From positions 5,551,001 through 5,615,000 of the forward strand of contig CP079103.1 of NCBI GenBank assembly GCA_019285755.1: 64,000 nucleotides of DNA. The letters run 5' to 3'. This DNA is from Chitinophaga sp. E66. GTDB lineage: Bacteria; Bacteroidota; Bacteroidia; Chitinophagales; Chitinophagaceae. The notes below the pieces were generated by a model. It did no database searches and was not told the origin of the DNA. It saw only the letters and a list, made by a program, of their open reading frames with translations. Positions within the stretch are counted from its first letter, which is position 1. Each line of letters begins with the position of its first letter. The position numbers and the translations under genes are program-made. Below, piece after piece: positions 10,249-20,734 of the stretch.

Positions 10249-10802
10249 TTACTTCTCTTTCTCGTTGAATTTCTTTTCCGCGTCCTGCGCTTTTTCAAAA
10301 TCCAGGATAACGGAATTGATGCAATAACGGAGCCCCGTAGGTGGCGGCCCGTCGTCAAATACGTGGCCCAGGTGCGCCTTACAACGGCCGCATTGCACCT
10401 CCGTACGTTGCATGCCGTGAGAATTGTCGGGCGTGTAAATCACGCTCGTCTTGCTGACAGGCTGGTAAAAACTCGGCCATCCGCAGCCGCTTTCAAATTT
10501 CGTGTCAGACACGAACAGTGGATTGCCGCACGCGGCGCAATAGTAAGTGCCTTTGTCTTTGGTATTCCAGTACTTCCCCGTAAATGCCCACTCAGTGCCC
10601 TTTTCACGGGCAATATCGTATACATCTTTAGGTAGGATCTTTTTCCACTCTGCGTCTGTAAGGCTCACTTTGCCCGTATCCGTGCGCGAATACACCGGGC
10701 TTTTTGTTCATCCATAAGTTTCTTTTTAGTCCCGTTTTGTGAGTAGGAGCAATGACTGAATGTCATGCCTGCGACCAACATCAGGTAGGTCCATGTCTTC
10801 AT
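10249..10802 (-). CDS. msrB: Peptide-methionine (R)-S-oxide reductase, lipoprotein form
   Basis: Reduces methionine-R-sulfoxide in proteins. The MsrB domain has the catalytic Cys in RYCINSVIL and two zinc-type CxxC pairs (CAAC and CGRC), plus GCGWPSFYQP and HLGHVFDDGP. After adding one G at about 10693 (CGG before TGTATTC), the frame extends to ATG 10802 and reveals a signal peptide with a lipobox-like FSHC. The enzyme would therefore be an exported lipoprotein, not cytoplasmic. Length about 184 residues. No msrA neighbour. Confidence 0.88.
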
Positions 10803-10983
10803 GGCTTCAGATTGAATATGTGCATTACTATCAGAACGTATTAACGATACGAATTGTTAATCTGGATATGTGTCGTTTCATATACGCACTATAAAGGTAC
10901 GAAACACACAGCTGTATGGATTGTACGCCTTCATGTATTTAACAATATTTTTTCTTCATAACTTTACGGCAAAAGGCAGGCAA

Positions 10984-12852
10984 GTGGCGGATATCATCAA
11001 TCTATTACCGGACAATATAGCGAATCAGATAGCAGCGGGCGAAGTCATCCAACGGCCGGCATCGGCTGTAAAGGAATTACTGGAGAACGCGGTTGACGCG
11101 GGAGCTACTGAAATCCAACTGATTATAAGAGACGCAGGCAAAGAGCTCGTGCAGGTGATCGATAACGGCAGCGGCATGAGCGACACCGATGCGCGCATGT
11201 GCTTCGAACGCCACGCCACCTCCAAGATCCGGTCTATCGATGATCTCTTCCAAATCCGTACCATGGGCTTCCGCGGTGAAGCCCTCGCTTCCATCGCGGC
11301 CGTCAGCCAGGTAGAACTGAAATCCCGCCGCGCAGAAGATGAGCTTGGCACCTTCATCGAGATCGACAACTCCGTCATCCGCCGGCAAGAGCCCTGCCAG
11401 GCCCCCTGGGCACCAGCATTGCCATGAAGAACCTCTTCTTCAACGTCCCCGCCCGCCGTAACTTCCTGAAAAGCAACGCCGCCGAGATGCGCCACATCGT
11501 AGATGAGTTCATCCGCGTAGCCCTCGCATTCCCGCACCTGCAGTTCTCCTGAACAGCAACGGGCAGCAGATGTTCCACTTCGAGAAAGGCTCACTCAAGC
11601 AAAGGATCGTTTCCATCCTCGGCCAGCACTATAATTCCAAACTCGTTACCGTTAAGGAAAGCACCGATTACATGAATATCCACGGGTTCGTGGGGAAACC
11701 GGAAACGTCCAAGAAGACACGGGGCGACCAGTTCTTCTTCGTTAACAACCGGTTCATCAAATCCAGCTACCTCAACCACGCCGTCATGAACGCATTCGCG
11801 GAAATGATCCCGCCGGACAGCTTCCCGCTTTACGTTCTCTTCATCGACCTGGACCCCGCCCATGTGGATATCAACGTTCATCCCACCAAGCAGGAAATCA
11901 AGTTTGATGATGAACGCATCCTCTACGCCTTCGTGCAGTCCGCCATCAAGCACGCGCTGGCGCAGTTCAGCGTTACGCCCGCGCTCGACTTCGACCTCGA
12001 CCCCGGCATCCAGCAGCTCGATGCGCTGACGCAGCCCTTCACTGAAGAAAAAAAGGCGCAATCGACCGGCACTTCCATCTACAAGACCTTCACGAGCGCC
12101 AACCAGGCCCACGTGATCGATAAATCAAATAACAGCAACCTGCAGCACTGGAAGGAACTCTATGGTCCGCCGCCCACGCGCGACAACGACTTCCCCTGCC
12201 GCCGCCCCCTTCCCAGTCCGACTTCCCGCCTGTATCCACCGCCTCCGTCATCGACGAGCGCTGGCAGGAAGCCGCGCACGACCAGAAAGGGCCGGTGCAG
12301 GTACACCAACAGTATATCCTGTCCCAGATCAAATCGGGCTTCATCCTCGTGGATCAACGCTCAGCGCACGAGCGTATCCTCTACGAGCGTTACCTCCGCG
12401 CCCTGGCCGAGAAGCCCATCGCCACCCAGCAGAGCCTCTTCCCGCAAACGCTGGAACTGTTACCGGCCGATGCCATTATCGTCCACGAAATGCTCCCGGA
12501 CCTGCAGGCCCTCGGCTACGACCTGGAACCCTTCGGCCAGCATACCTTCGTGGTGCGCGGAACGCCTGCTGACATCCAGACCGGGAATGAGCAAGCCAGC
12601 ATCGAGGGCTTGCTGGAGCAGTTCAAGAACTTCAGCCACGAGCTGAAGCATAACCGTCGCGAGCGCCTGGTGCGAAGCATGGCACGTAACAACGCCATCC
12701 CTTCCGGCAAGCCCCTCACCTCCCGCGAGATGCAAAACATCATCGACGAGCTCTTCGCATGCTCGATGCCGAACGTCTCCCCGGGCGGCAGAGGCACCTT
12801 TATCTCCTTCAAACTCAATGATCTGGAAAAAATGTTCGACCGGGGTTTCTGA
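10984..12852 (+). CDS. mutL: DNA mismatch repair protein MutL
   Basis: About 623 residues. GHKL ATPase N-terminus: IINLLPDNIANQIAAGEVIQRPASAVKELLENAVDAGA (E of ENAVDAG, D of DNGSGM, GFRGEALASI). GTG start at 10984 gives the family N-terminus. The C-terminal dimerization/endonuclease region has DQRSAHERILYE where endonuclease-type MutL has DQHA(X)2E(X)4E, so the motif His is Arg. The end is CSMPNVSPGGRGTF, not CPHGRP. Junctions at about 11404 (C5 before TGGG), 11549 (TCC before TGAAC) and 12205 each lack one base. No mutS nearby. A terminator follows. Confidence 0.9.
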
Positions 12853-12879
12853 TCCTGAACTACATTATCTTTCATAAAA

Positions 12880-12911
12880 GAAGGGGCTGTCTCGTTTGAG
12901 ACGGCCCCTTC
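12880..12911 (+). terminator. Terminator after mutL
   Basis: Long stem-loop starting with GAAGGGGC paired to GCCCCTTC and extended by GTCTC/GAGAC around a GTTT loop, 28 bases past the stop. The downstream T content is low. Confidence 0.65.
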
Positions 12912-12982
12912 TGGCTGTAAAGACCCGCTAATAGCCGTCTTATCCCATTTTAAACTGCCTTTCCTCATCTTCAGTTCACATA

Positions 12983-13068
12983 TATATCCTACCTATGTCC
13001 TACCTATATCTTACCTATATCCTACCTATGTCCTACCCTTATAAGAGGTAGGACATAGGTAGGATATA
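12983..13068. repeat. 11-bp tandem repeat fused to a 22-bp inverted repeat
   Basis: Between mutL and the convergent kinase gene, the 11-mer TCCTACCTATR occurs about 4.5 times head to tail (12987-13037). The last two copies (13016-13037) form a perfect 22-bp inverted repeat with 13047-13068 around a 9-base loop. The same 22-base arm also occurs at 12983-13004, so two alternative hairpins are possible. No reading frame uses it. The rest of 12912-13270 holds no gene I can support. Confidence 0.9.
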
Positions 13069-13270
13069 CCGAATATACCTAAGACAATTGCATGACAAAT
13101 TGAGCACCTGAAGCTGAGATGCGGGAGTCTAAATGCAATCTGGAGGGAATTAGCCCACAGTAAAAGCAAGATAGCACTGCAACAATACACACGCTTACGC
13201 GCCACAAACGATCGTTGAGCGGATAAGATATTGATTATGTGAAACTTGTAAATGGAGATGGAGGGGTATT

Positions 13271-13299
13271 CCGGGGCCGGCAAGGCAAGCCGGCCCCGG
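13271..13299 (-). terminator. GC-rich hairpin after the FGGY kinase gene
   Basis: Perfect 11-bp GC stem (13271-13281 with 13289-13299), 5 bases past the kinase stop on the minus strand. A clear T run is lacking, so termination is likely but not certain. Confidence 0.6.
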
Positions 13300-13304
13300 C
13301 GGAG

Positions 13305-14786
13305 TTACTTTTCTCTCAGAATATTGGAAGCTTCTTTCAGCTGATCATACAGCATAGAAAAAGCGCGGTAGTTACGCTTATACACGGGCCAGTGTTCCGC
13401 ATTCGGTTCGAATACGCGGGCCGCGGCCGTGGAATTGAAGCGCCAGGCGTCTACCTGCTCCAGGGCGTGCCAGGCCAACATGGCGGCGCCCAGCGCGGAG
13501 GCGTCTTCATCCTGGTGCAGGAGCATGGGCTTACGGAAGATATCCGCCAGCAGCTGGATCCATAAAGGGAGGCTGTGAAACCACCGCTTACGGTTACTTC
13601 GTGGATATCGCCGGTTACGCTTTCCAGGGCTTCGCCGATGCTGAAAAGGTTGAAACAGATCCCTTCCACCAGCGCCCGCTGGAAGTGCGGCGAGGAATGA
13701 TGCTGCCGCATGCCCACGAAAGCGCCGGATGCTCGGCTGTCCCACACGGGGCGCGCTCGCCCAGCATATAAGGGAGGCAAAGGAGGCCGTCGCTGCCGGC
13801 GGGCGCGGTAAAGGCTGTTTTAAGAAAATCGTTGTAATCGGACCAGGGCAGGAACGCTTTGGAGAACCATTGCAGAGATACGCCGCCGTTGTTCATCGCC
13901 CCGCCGCATACGTAATGCTCAGGCGTGAGGACGTAAGAGAAAATCCGCCCTGCGGGATCGTCGGCCGGCTGAGGAGCCATGACCCGGATAGCGCCGCTGG
14001 TACCGATAGTCAGTGCGGCGTGACCGGGCTCAACGGCGCCGGAGCCCAACTGCGCCAGGCAGCCGTCGCTGCTGCCGGCCATGATGAGCGTGCCTTCAGG
14101 AACACCCATGGCCTGGGCCATAGCAGGGTCCATCCCGATGAGGAGACGCGTGGTCTCTACCGGGATTGGTAGCCGGTCGTCTGTGATGCCGGCGAGCGTC
14201 AGCGCGGGGCGTACCAGTCGAGCGTGCGTATATCAAAAAGCCCGGTGCAGGATGCCAGGCTGTAATCGGTGATGAATTCATGGAAGCAGCGGAAGAGGAA
14301 AAGGTCTTTGATCCCTACGAAGCAGGCGGCCTGGTCGAAGATCTCGGGCTGCTGTTCGCGGATCCACTGGATCTTGCATAAAGGGGACATGGGATGGATG
14401 GGTGTACCGGTGGCGCGGTGAATGTCGCGGCCTTCGGGCGTATCGCGGAGGGCGGCGGCATAATCTTCGGCGCGGTTATCTGCCCAGGTCAGCAAGGGAG
14501 TAAGCGGTTCGCCGTCTGCATCTACTGCCAGCAGGCTGTGCATGGCACTGCTCAGCGCGATGGCGGCGGGCGGGTAGCCCATTTCTCCGACGGTTTCGCG
14601 GATGGTCTTAACGATGGCCTCGAGCACCTGCTCGGGGTCTTGTTCGCTATAGCCGGGAACGGGTTCCTGGGTGGGATAGGATTGTCTGCGGGATGCGGGA
14701 ATCTGCCCCGCTGTGGTCACCGCGATGGTCTTCGCGCTCCCCGTTCCGATATCGACGCCGAGGATATATGGTGATTTCGTTGTCAT
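13305..14786 (-). CDS. FGGY family carbohydrate kinase, gluconokinase-like
   Basis: About 495 residues, normal for FGGY kinases. N-terminal phosphate-binding loop YILGVDIGTGSAKTIAV; then SSAMHSLLAVDADGEPLTPLLTWADNR, typical of FGGY gluconokinases; later AGSSDGCLAQLGSGAV, LTIGTSGAIRV, GGAMNNGGVSLQWF and a repaired EVTVSGGF near the C-terminus. Gluconate is the best guess for substrate; xylulose or another polyol is possible. Three single-base losses, about 14205, 13745 and 13567. Divergent from the GMC dehydrogenase genes, which fits a shared sugar-acid role. Confidence 0.8.
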
Positions 14787-14838
14787 AGAATAGAGGCCGA
14801 AAGTAAAAAACAGCTTTCATTTTCCGTATTTAATTTAT

Positions 14839-14851
14839 AGATTTAAAATCT
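14839..14851. promoter_or_regulatory. Small inverted repeat in the divergent kinase/dehydrogenase promoter region
   Basis: AGATTT-A-AAATCT is a perfect 13-base inverted repeat between the divergent kinase and GMC genes. It may be an operator, but its AT-rich nature makes chance occurrence plausible. Confidence 0.3.
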
Positions 14852-14890
14852 TTCTGGTCAAATCTTTCCACAAAAATCCACGTACTTACA

Positions 14891-16621
14891 ATGGCATTTG
14901 AGATCAAAAAACAGGCGAAAGCGTACGATGTGTGTATCATCGGAAGTGGCGCCGGCGGCGGCATGGCGGCCAAAGTGCTGTCTGACGCAGGGCTGAAAGT
15001 GGCGCTGCTCGAGGCAGGCCCGAAGTACGACCCTGCAGACCCGGAGCAGATGACGCAATTGAAATGGCCCTACGAATCTCCACGCAGAGGCGCTTCCACC
15101 ACCCGCCCCTTCGGCGACTTCGACGCCGCATACGGCGGCTGGGAAATCGAAGGCGAACCTTATACGCAAAAGAACGGTTCTAAATTCGACTGGTTCCGCT
15201 CCCGCATGGTAGGCGGCCGCACCAACCACTGGGGCGCATCTCCCTCCGGTTCGGCCCTAATGACTTTAAACATCACAGCATAGACGGACATGGAGACGAC
15301 TGGCCCATCGGTTATGATGAAGTGAAACCCTGGTACGACCAGGTAGACAAAATGATCGGGGTTTTCGGATCCAAAGAGGGGATTTACAACGAGCCTGACG
15401 GCTACTTCCTCCCTCCACCCAAGCCCCGTCTCCACGAGCTGATGGTAAAACAGGCCGGCGACAAACTGGGCATCCCGGTGATCCATTCCCGCCTGTCGAT
15501 CCTCACCCGTTCCGTTAACAAAGACCGCGGCGCGTGCTTCTTCTGCGCGCAATGCAGCCGCGGGTGCTCCGTGCATGCAGACTTCTCCTCTTCCACCGCC
15601 CTCGTGAAGCCCGCCATGAAAAGCGGCAACGTAGACCTCTACGTGGGCGCCATGGCGCGGGAAATCGTGACGGATGCATCCGGGAAAGCTACGGGCGTGA
15701 GCTATGTAGACAAGGCCGATATGCAGGAATACCGCATCGATGCACGGGTGATCGTATTGGCTGCGAGCGCCTGCGAATCCGCCAGGCTGCTGCTGAATTC
15801 TAAATCCCCATGCACAAGAACGGCCTGGCCAACTCCAGCGGCCTCGTCGGCAAATACCTGCACGACTCCACCGGCGCATCTCGCGGGGCATTCATCCCTT
15901 CACTGATGGACCGTAAGCGGTACAACGAAGACGGCGTGGGCGGTATGCACATGTACATCCCCTGGTGGCTCGACAATAAAAACTGGACTTCGCCCGTGGC
16001 TACCACATCGAATTCTGGGGTGGTATGGGCATGCCGGCGTATGGCTTCGGCTTTGGCATCCAGGGCATGCAGATGCAGGACCCCAAGCGCGGCGGCGTTC
16101 CCGTGGGCGGCTATGGCGCCAGCCTTAAAAACGACTACCGCAGGTTCTTCGGTTCCACGATCGGGTTCGCCGGTCGCGGTGAAGCCATTGCGCTGGAAAG
16201 CAACTATTGCGAAATCGACCCGAACGTAGTGGATAAATTCGGTATCCCCGTGCTCCGCTTCAACTATAAATGGAGCGAGCACGAGATCAAACAGGCGCAG
16301 CACATGCATGAAACTTTCGAGGAAATCATCCACAAGATGGGTGGCATCCCGCTCGGCACCAAGCCCGGCGAAGAAACCATGTACGGCCTGGAGAACCCCG
16401 GCAGGATCATCCACGAAGTAGGCACCACCCGCATGGGCGACGATCCCAGGCGCTCGGTCCTCAACAAATACAACCAGGCGCACGATGCCAAGAACGTATT
16501 CGTGGTGGATGGCGGCGCCTTCGTATCGCAGGCAGATAAGAATCCCACATGGACCATTCTCGCGCTCTCCCTCCGCGCGTCGAACTACATCGTGGATGAA
16601 TTGAAAAAACAAAATATCTGA
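14891..16621 (+). CDS. GMC family oxidoreductase, large subunit
   Basis: FAD-dependent sugar/alcohol dehydrogenase of about 577 residues. FAD motif CIIGSGAGGGMAAKVLSDAGLKVALLEAG; GGRTNHWG; C-terminal HEVGTTRMGDDP and NPTWTILALSLRASNYI (GMC_C). A C-x2-C-x2-C-x3-C cluster (CFFCAQCSRGC) lies near residue 216, where Burkholderia FAD-glucose dehydrogenase binds its [3Fe-4S] cluster. Three single-base losses at about 15246, 15805 and 15990. The small subunit gene follows after 5 bases. With that partner the enzyme is probably exported by hitchhiking; it has no signal of its own. Possible activity: glucoside 3-dehydrogenase or similar. Confidence 0.85.
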
Positions 16622-16626
16622 TCATC

Positions 16627-17308
16627 ATGGACAGAAGAGAATCGCTCAAAGCCCTCCTCATAGGTTCCGTATCTTCCGGCGTTATCCTCAGCGCCTGCGA
16701 AACCAGCACCAAAGAAGCCGAAAAGGCGCCAAAGGCCGGTAAGTTCTACGGCCGCACGCCAGACGAAGTGCTCCGTGACGAGGCGCTCACCAAAGAAAAA
16801 TTCTTCTCCGACGCGGAAATGAAAACCATTGCCGTGCTCGCCGATATCATCATTCCGAAAGACGAAACATCCGGATCCGCCACTGATGCCAAGGTGCCGG
16901 AGTTCATCGAGTTTATCGTAAAGACAAACCGGAATTCAAACTGCCCATGCGCGGCGGCCTCCGCTGGCTCGATGTCCATTCGCTGAAGCAATACAATAAA
17001 TCCTTCACCGAACTGGAAGCGGATAAGCGCCTGGCCATCGTAGACCAGATCGCCTTCCCGGATAAAGCGGCCCCGAATTAAGCCAGGGCGTGGCATTCTT
17101 TAGCCTGATGCGCAACCTCACGGCTACAGGGTTCTTCACCAGCGAAATGGGTATTAAGGATATCGGGTACGCCGGCAACAAACCTAATGAGTGGGACGGC
17201 GTTCCGGAAGATGTACTGAAACAATACAATCTCGCGTACGACGAGAAGATGCTGGCCGTTTGCCTGAAGAAGGAAGACCGTTCCAAGATCATGACCTGGG
17301 AAGATTAA
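16627..17308 (+). CDS. Gluconate 2-dehydrogenase subunit 3 family protein
   Basis: Small subunit that chaperones and exports GMC dehydrogenases. About 227 residues. The N-terminus MDRRESLKALLIGSVSSGVILSAC joins a twin-arginine pattern to a lipobox, so it is likely a Tat-exported lipoprotein. The domain shows FFSDAEMKTIAVLADIIIPKDETSGSATDAKVPEFI, then after repair LRWLDVHSLKQYNKSF and QGVAFFSLMRNLTATGFFTSEMGI. Two single-base losses at about 16923 (A run) and 17070 (C run). It sits 5 bases behind the large subunit. No cytochrome c subunit is adjacent, so the electron acceptor is unknown. Confidence 0.85.
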
Positions 17309-17312
17309 TTCC

Positions 17313-17370
17313 ATTTAACTGCATAAAAAAGCGGCACCCGAACGGGTGCCGCTTTTTTATGCAGTTAAAT
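17313..17370. terminator. Very long perfect inverted repeat between convergent genes
   Basis: Arms of 28 bases (17313-17340 and 17343-17370) are perfect complements around a 2-base AA spacer. The core is a terminator-like GCGGCACCCG/CGGGTGCCGC with A6 and T6 flanks, extended outward by ATTTAACTGCAT. It separates convergent genes and should act as a bidirectional terminator. Confidence 0.85.
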
Positions 17371-17379
17371 GTCGGGCCA

Positions 17380-19011
17380 TCAATGCGCATGTTCTTTGAA
17401 CACACGGTTGAGCCAGCGCAGCATCAGGAAGATGGCGCCGGCGAGGCCCAGCAGGAGAAAGTTCACGAGGAAGTAATTGACTTTATTATCGTACTTATCC
17501 CACATCGCGGCGAGTACGCCGGAAAGCTTGTTACCGATGGAAGTGGCGAGGAACCAGCCGCCCATCATCAGCGATGTCAACCGCGCAGGACTGAGCTTTG
17601 AAACCAGCGAAAGGCCCATGGGGCTGAGGAGCAACTCTCCAACGGTGATGACGCCGTAGCTGCCGACCAGCCACCAGGGCGAGGCCTTGATGGCGCCGTT
17701 GTCGCACACCATTACTGCGCCTACCATGCAGAAAGTAGACAACGAGGAGATGAACAGACCGTATGCAATTTTAGACATGGTGGTCGGCTCTTTTTCCGGC
17801 GCCGCAGGAACGTGAAGAATGCTACCACCACTGGGGTGAGCACGATCACGAAGAAGGGGTTGATGGATTGGAAGAGCTCGGTATTGATAAGGCTGACGGA
17901 TCCGCCTTCCGCAGGCATTTTCTCAGGCGCTACGTTCTTGAAGTAAACGGGTTTGCCGGTTTCTTTTACCGGTTGGCGGGATTCGTCTTTAATAACACGG
18001 AACTCGTGATCGTAGGCAACAACCTCGCCGGTCTGGTTGGTAGTGGTTTCGGCGAGGAGAGCGCGTTTGCCGGACCTTGCAGCGTTGCGGGCAGTTCACG
18101 GTCGGTATAATATTGCGCCCAGGTGGTGAGGGCCGTTCCATTCTGTTTGAACACCGCCCAGAACATTACCGATACCGCGAAGATGGCCAGCAGGGCTTTT
18201 ACAGGTTGCTTGTCGGCCCCGGTGGCTTTACGCAGCAGGTTTACGAAGAAATATATAATGGGCAGGCACGCGAAGATGAATGCGTCGGTGGAATCGGTAC
18301 CGAAAATATTGCCAGGGATGAACCAACCGATGGCGCCCACTACCAGCACGGGCACAAACACCTGCGCAAAGATGGAACCCAGGGCATATCGCCGGCTTGT
18401 GCGGGCTTGAGGACGTTGGCGTGGCGGTAATGTTTCAGTCCTGCGACGAAGATGATCACTCCGAGGAACATGCCGATGCCGGCGGCGATAAAGGCAGCGC
18501 CCCAGTTGATATTATTACGTAGATATGCGGCGAAGAAAGTACAGATGAAAGCGCCGATATTGATCCCCATGTAGAAGATGTTATAGCCGGTGTCTTTGCG
18601 TTCACGGTACTGGGGTCGTTATAGACGTTGCCCAGCAGGGTGGAAATGTTGGGTTTGAAGAAGCCGTTACCCACGCAAATAAGCGCCAGCGACAGGTAGA
18701 AAACCGTTAAGTCTTTGACGGCCAGGCCGCAATACCCGATCCCCATAAGGATGCCCCCAATGATGATGGACTTGGTGTAACCCAGCTTACGGTCGGCCAG
18801 CAGGCCTCCGATGAATGGCGTAAGGTAAACGAATGCGATAAAGGTGCCGAAGATGTCGACCGCCGTATGCCGGTCCATGGCCCATCCGCCCTTCTCGGCG
18901 TCTGTCAGGTATAGCTGGAGGATCGAGGAGGAGGTAGAACCCAAATCGCTCCCACATCTCGGAAAAGAATAAAAACGGTAAGGCTACCGGATGCTTGCGG
19001 TTAGTCGACAT
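17380..19011 (-). CDS. POT/PTR2 family peptide MFS transporter
   Basis: Proton-coupled di/tripeptide importer of the inner membrane, about 545 residues and 12-14 helices. The N-terminal FFSEMWERFGFY contains the ExxER motif of the family; FFKPNISTLLG and FYMGINIGAF match POT signatures. The second half (LMMGGWFLATSIGNKLSG) is the conserved last quarter. Five single-base losses, about 18935, 18612, 18388, 18065 and 17790. Start ATG 19011. It is divergent from an exported oxidoreductase. The nearby S46 dipeptidyl-peptidase would supply dipeptides. Confidence 0.85.
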
Positions 19012-19171
19012 GTTGTAACATAAGGTTTGAGACGGCTAAAAATAGGATAAAAAACCACACTACCGCCACACAAAGAGGACGTACGGTAGTTACCCCACCA
19101 ATCAGCCATAAACGGCACTTGAAAAAACGATTTTGCAGGATAGCACAGGACGCGCCGCTTGTCGAGATTAT

Positions 19172-19179
19172 TACTTTTG
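19172..19179 (+). promoter_or_regulatory. Candidate -7 element (TACTTTTG)
   Basis: TAnnTTTG match about 43 bases upstream of the oxidoreductase ATG at 19222, within the 210-base divergent region that otherwise holds nothing I recognise. The -33 box is not clear. Confidence 0.35.
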
Positions 19180-19221
19180 CTAAAATATTTTCTATTATAT
19201 TGAACGAAAATTTATCAAATC

Positions 19222-20661
19222 ATGGTTCAGGGAAAAAATAACAAAAGAAACCAGATTTCACGTAGATCATTTCTAACCAACAGTGCTACAGCAGCTGCGG
19301 GTTTCATGATCGTTCCACGTCACGTTTTGGGAGGCCGGGATATACCGCGCCCAGCGACAGGCTTCGCGTTGCCGGCATCGGTGTTGGCGGTAAAGGCGAA
19401 AGCGATTTGAATGAGATTTCCAAAGGCCCGGCAGATATCGCATTCCTCTGCGACGTGCACGACAGCCGCGCGGCAGCATCCGTGAAGCGCTTCCCGAAAG
19501 CGAAATATTACCGCGATTACCGCGAGATGCTCGATAAAGAACACAAGAACATCGATGCGGTTACCGTTTCCAGCCCCGACCATAACCACGCCGTTCAAGC
19601 CATGGCCGCTATGCAGCTCGGCAAGCACGTATACGTTCAAAACCCTCACCCCACGATATCTACGAAGCGCGCATGCTCACGCAGGCCGCCAAGAAATATA
19701 AGGTAGTAACCCAGATGGGCAACCAGGGTGCTTCCGGCGACGGCGTCCGCCAACTCATGGAGTGGCATAATGCCAACCTCATCGGCGACGTGCACACCGT
19801 ATACTGCTGGACCAACCGCCCCGTTTGGCCCCAGGGTATTCCCTGGCCCGCTCAGAACGGCACCAAGCCCGCAGACCTCGACTGGAACCTCTGGCTGGGT
19901 ACAGCTCGTCAAAAAGACTACGTAGACAAACTCGTTCCCTTTAACTGGCGCGGCTGGTGGGATTACGGTACCGGCGCCCTGGGCGACATGGGCTGCCACA
20001 TCGTGGAACCTCCCTTCCGCGTGCTCGGCCTCGGCTACCCCGTTTCCGCGGAAGCCAGCGTAGGCAGCGTGTATGTAGATGAATTCAAACAGGGCTATTT
20101 CCCGAAAGCTGCCCTCCTTCTTCCCACGTAATCATGACCTTCGAGACCAAGACCGGTCCGCTGAAACTCCACTGGATGGACGGCGGCATCCAGCCTGCGC
20201 GCCCCGAAGAGCTGGGCCCCAACGAAAGAATGGGCGACGGCGGTAACGGCGCCATCTTCGTAGGCTCCAAAGGCAAGATGATGTGCGGAACTTACGGCAT
20301 GTATCCTTCCCTCCTGCCTTCCAAGCGCAACGGGGAAGTGAACGTAAAGCAAACCATCGCGCGCGTGCCGGAAGGTCACTATGTGCAGTGGGTAAATGCC
20401 TGCATCGCGGGTTACGGCAAGAAAGAACTGAGCGCTCCGTTCGAGATCGCCGGTCCGCTGACCGAAACCATCCTCATGGGCAACCTCGCTATCCGCAGCT
20501 ACGACATCCGCAAACCCAAAGCCGATGGCAAAGGATTCGATTACCCCGGCCGCTATATCAAGCTGCTGTGGGATGGCCCGAACATGAAGATCACCAACTT
20601 CGACGACGCCAACCAGTTCGTGAAACGTACGTATCGCGACGGCTGGAAGCTCGGTGTATAA
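19222..20661 (+). CDS. Tat-exported Gfo/Idh/MocA family oxidoreductase
   Basis: About 480 residues. Tat signal SRRSFLTNSATAAAGFMIV at the N-terminus. NAD(P)-binding Rossmann fold after repair: RLRVAGIGVGGKGESDL, FLCDVHDSRA; EKP-like motif reads VQKPSPHDIYEA; then RPVWPQG, GTGALGDMGCHIV and a C-terminal substrate domain. Typical of large Bacteroidota periplasmic oxidoreductases annotated for glycoside or inositol substrates. Three single-base losses, about 19339 (G), 19644 (A run) and 20103 (C run). A tightly bound NAD cofactor would be expected in the periplasm (inference). Confidence 0.83.
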
Positions 20662-20680
20662 GGAGTTTTCAACGCATAGA

Positions 20681-20715
20681 AAAAGGGCACTTCAGACTGA
20701 AGTGCCTTTTTATTA
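20681..20715 (+). terminator. Terminator after the oxidoreductase gene
   Basis: GGCACTTCA/TGAAGTGCC stem with a GAC loop, flanked by A4 and a T-rich tail, about 20 bases after the stop. Confidence 0.85.
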
Positions 20716-20734
20716 TGAAACGCTTTTAATAATA

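Noticed and set aside
12983..13068. CRISPR array
   Set aside because: Repeat unit is 11 bp head to tail with no spacers and no cas genes.
17313..17370. Insertion sequence end or attachment site
   Set aside because: No transposase, direct repeats or integrase nearby; the core looks like a bidirectional terminator.
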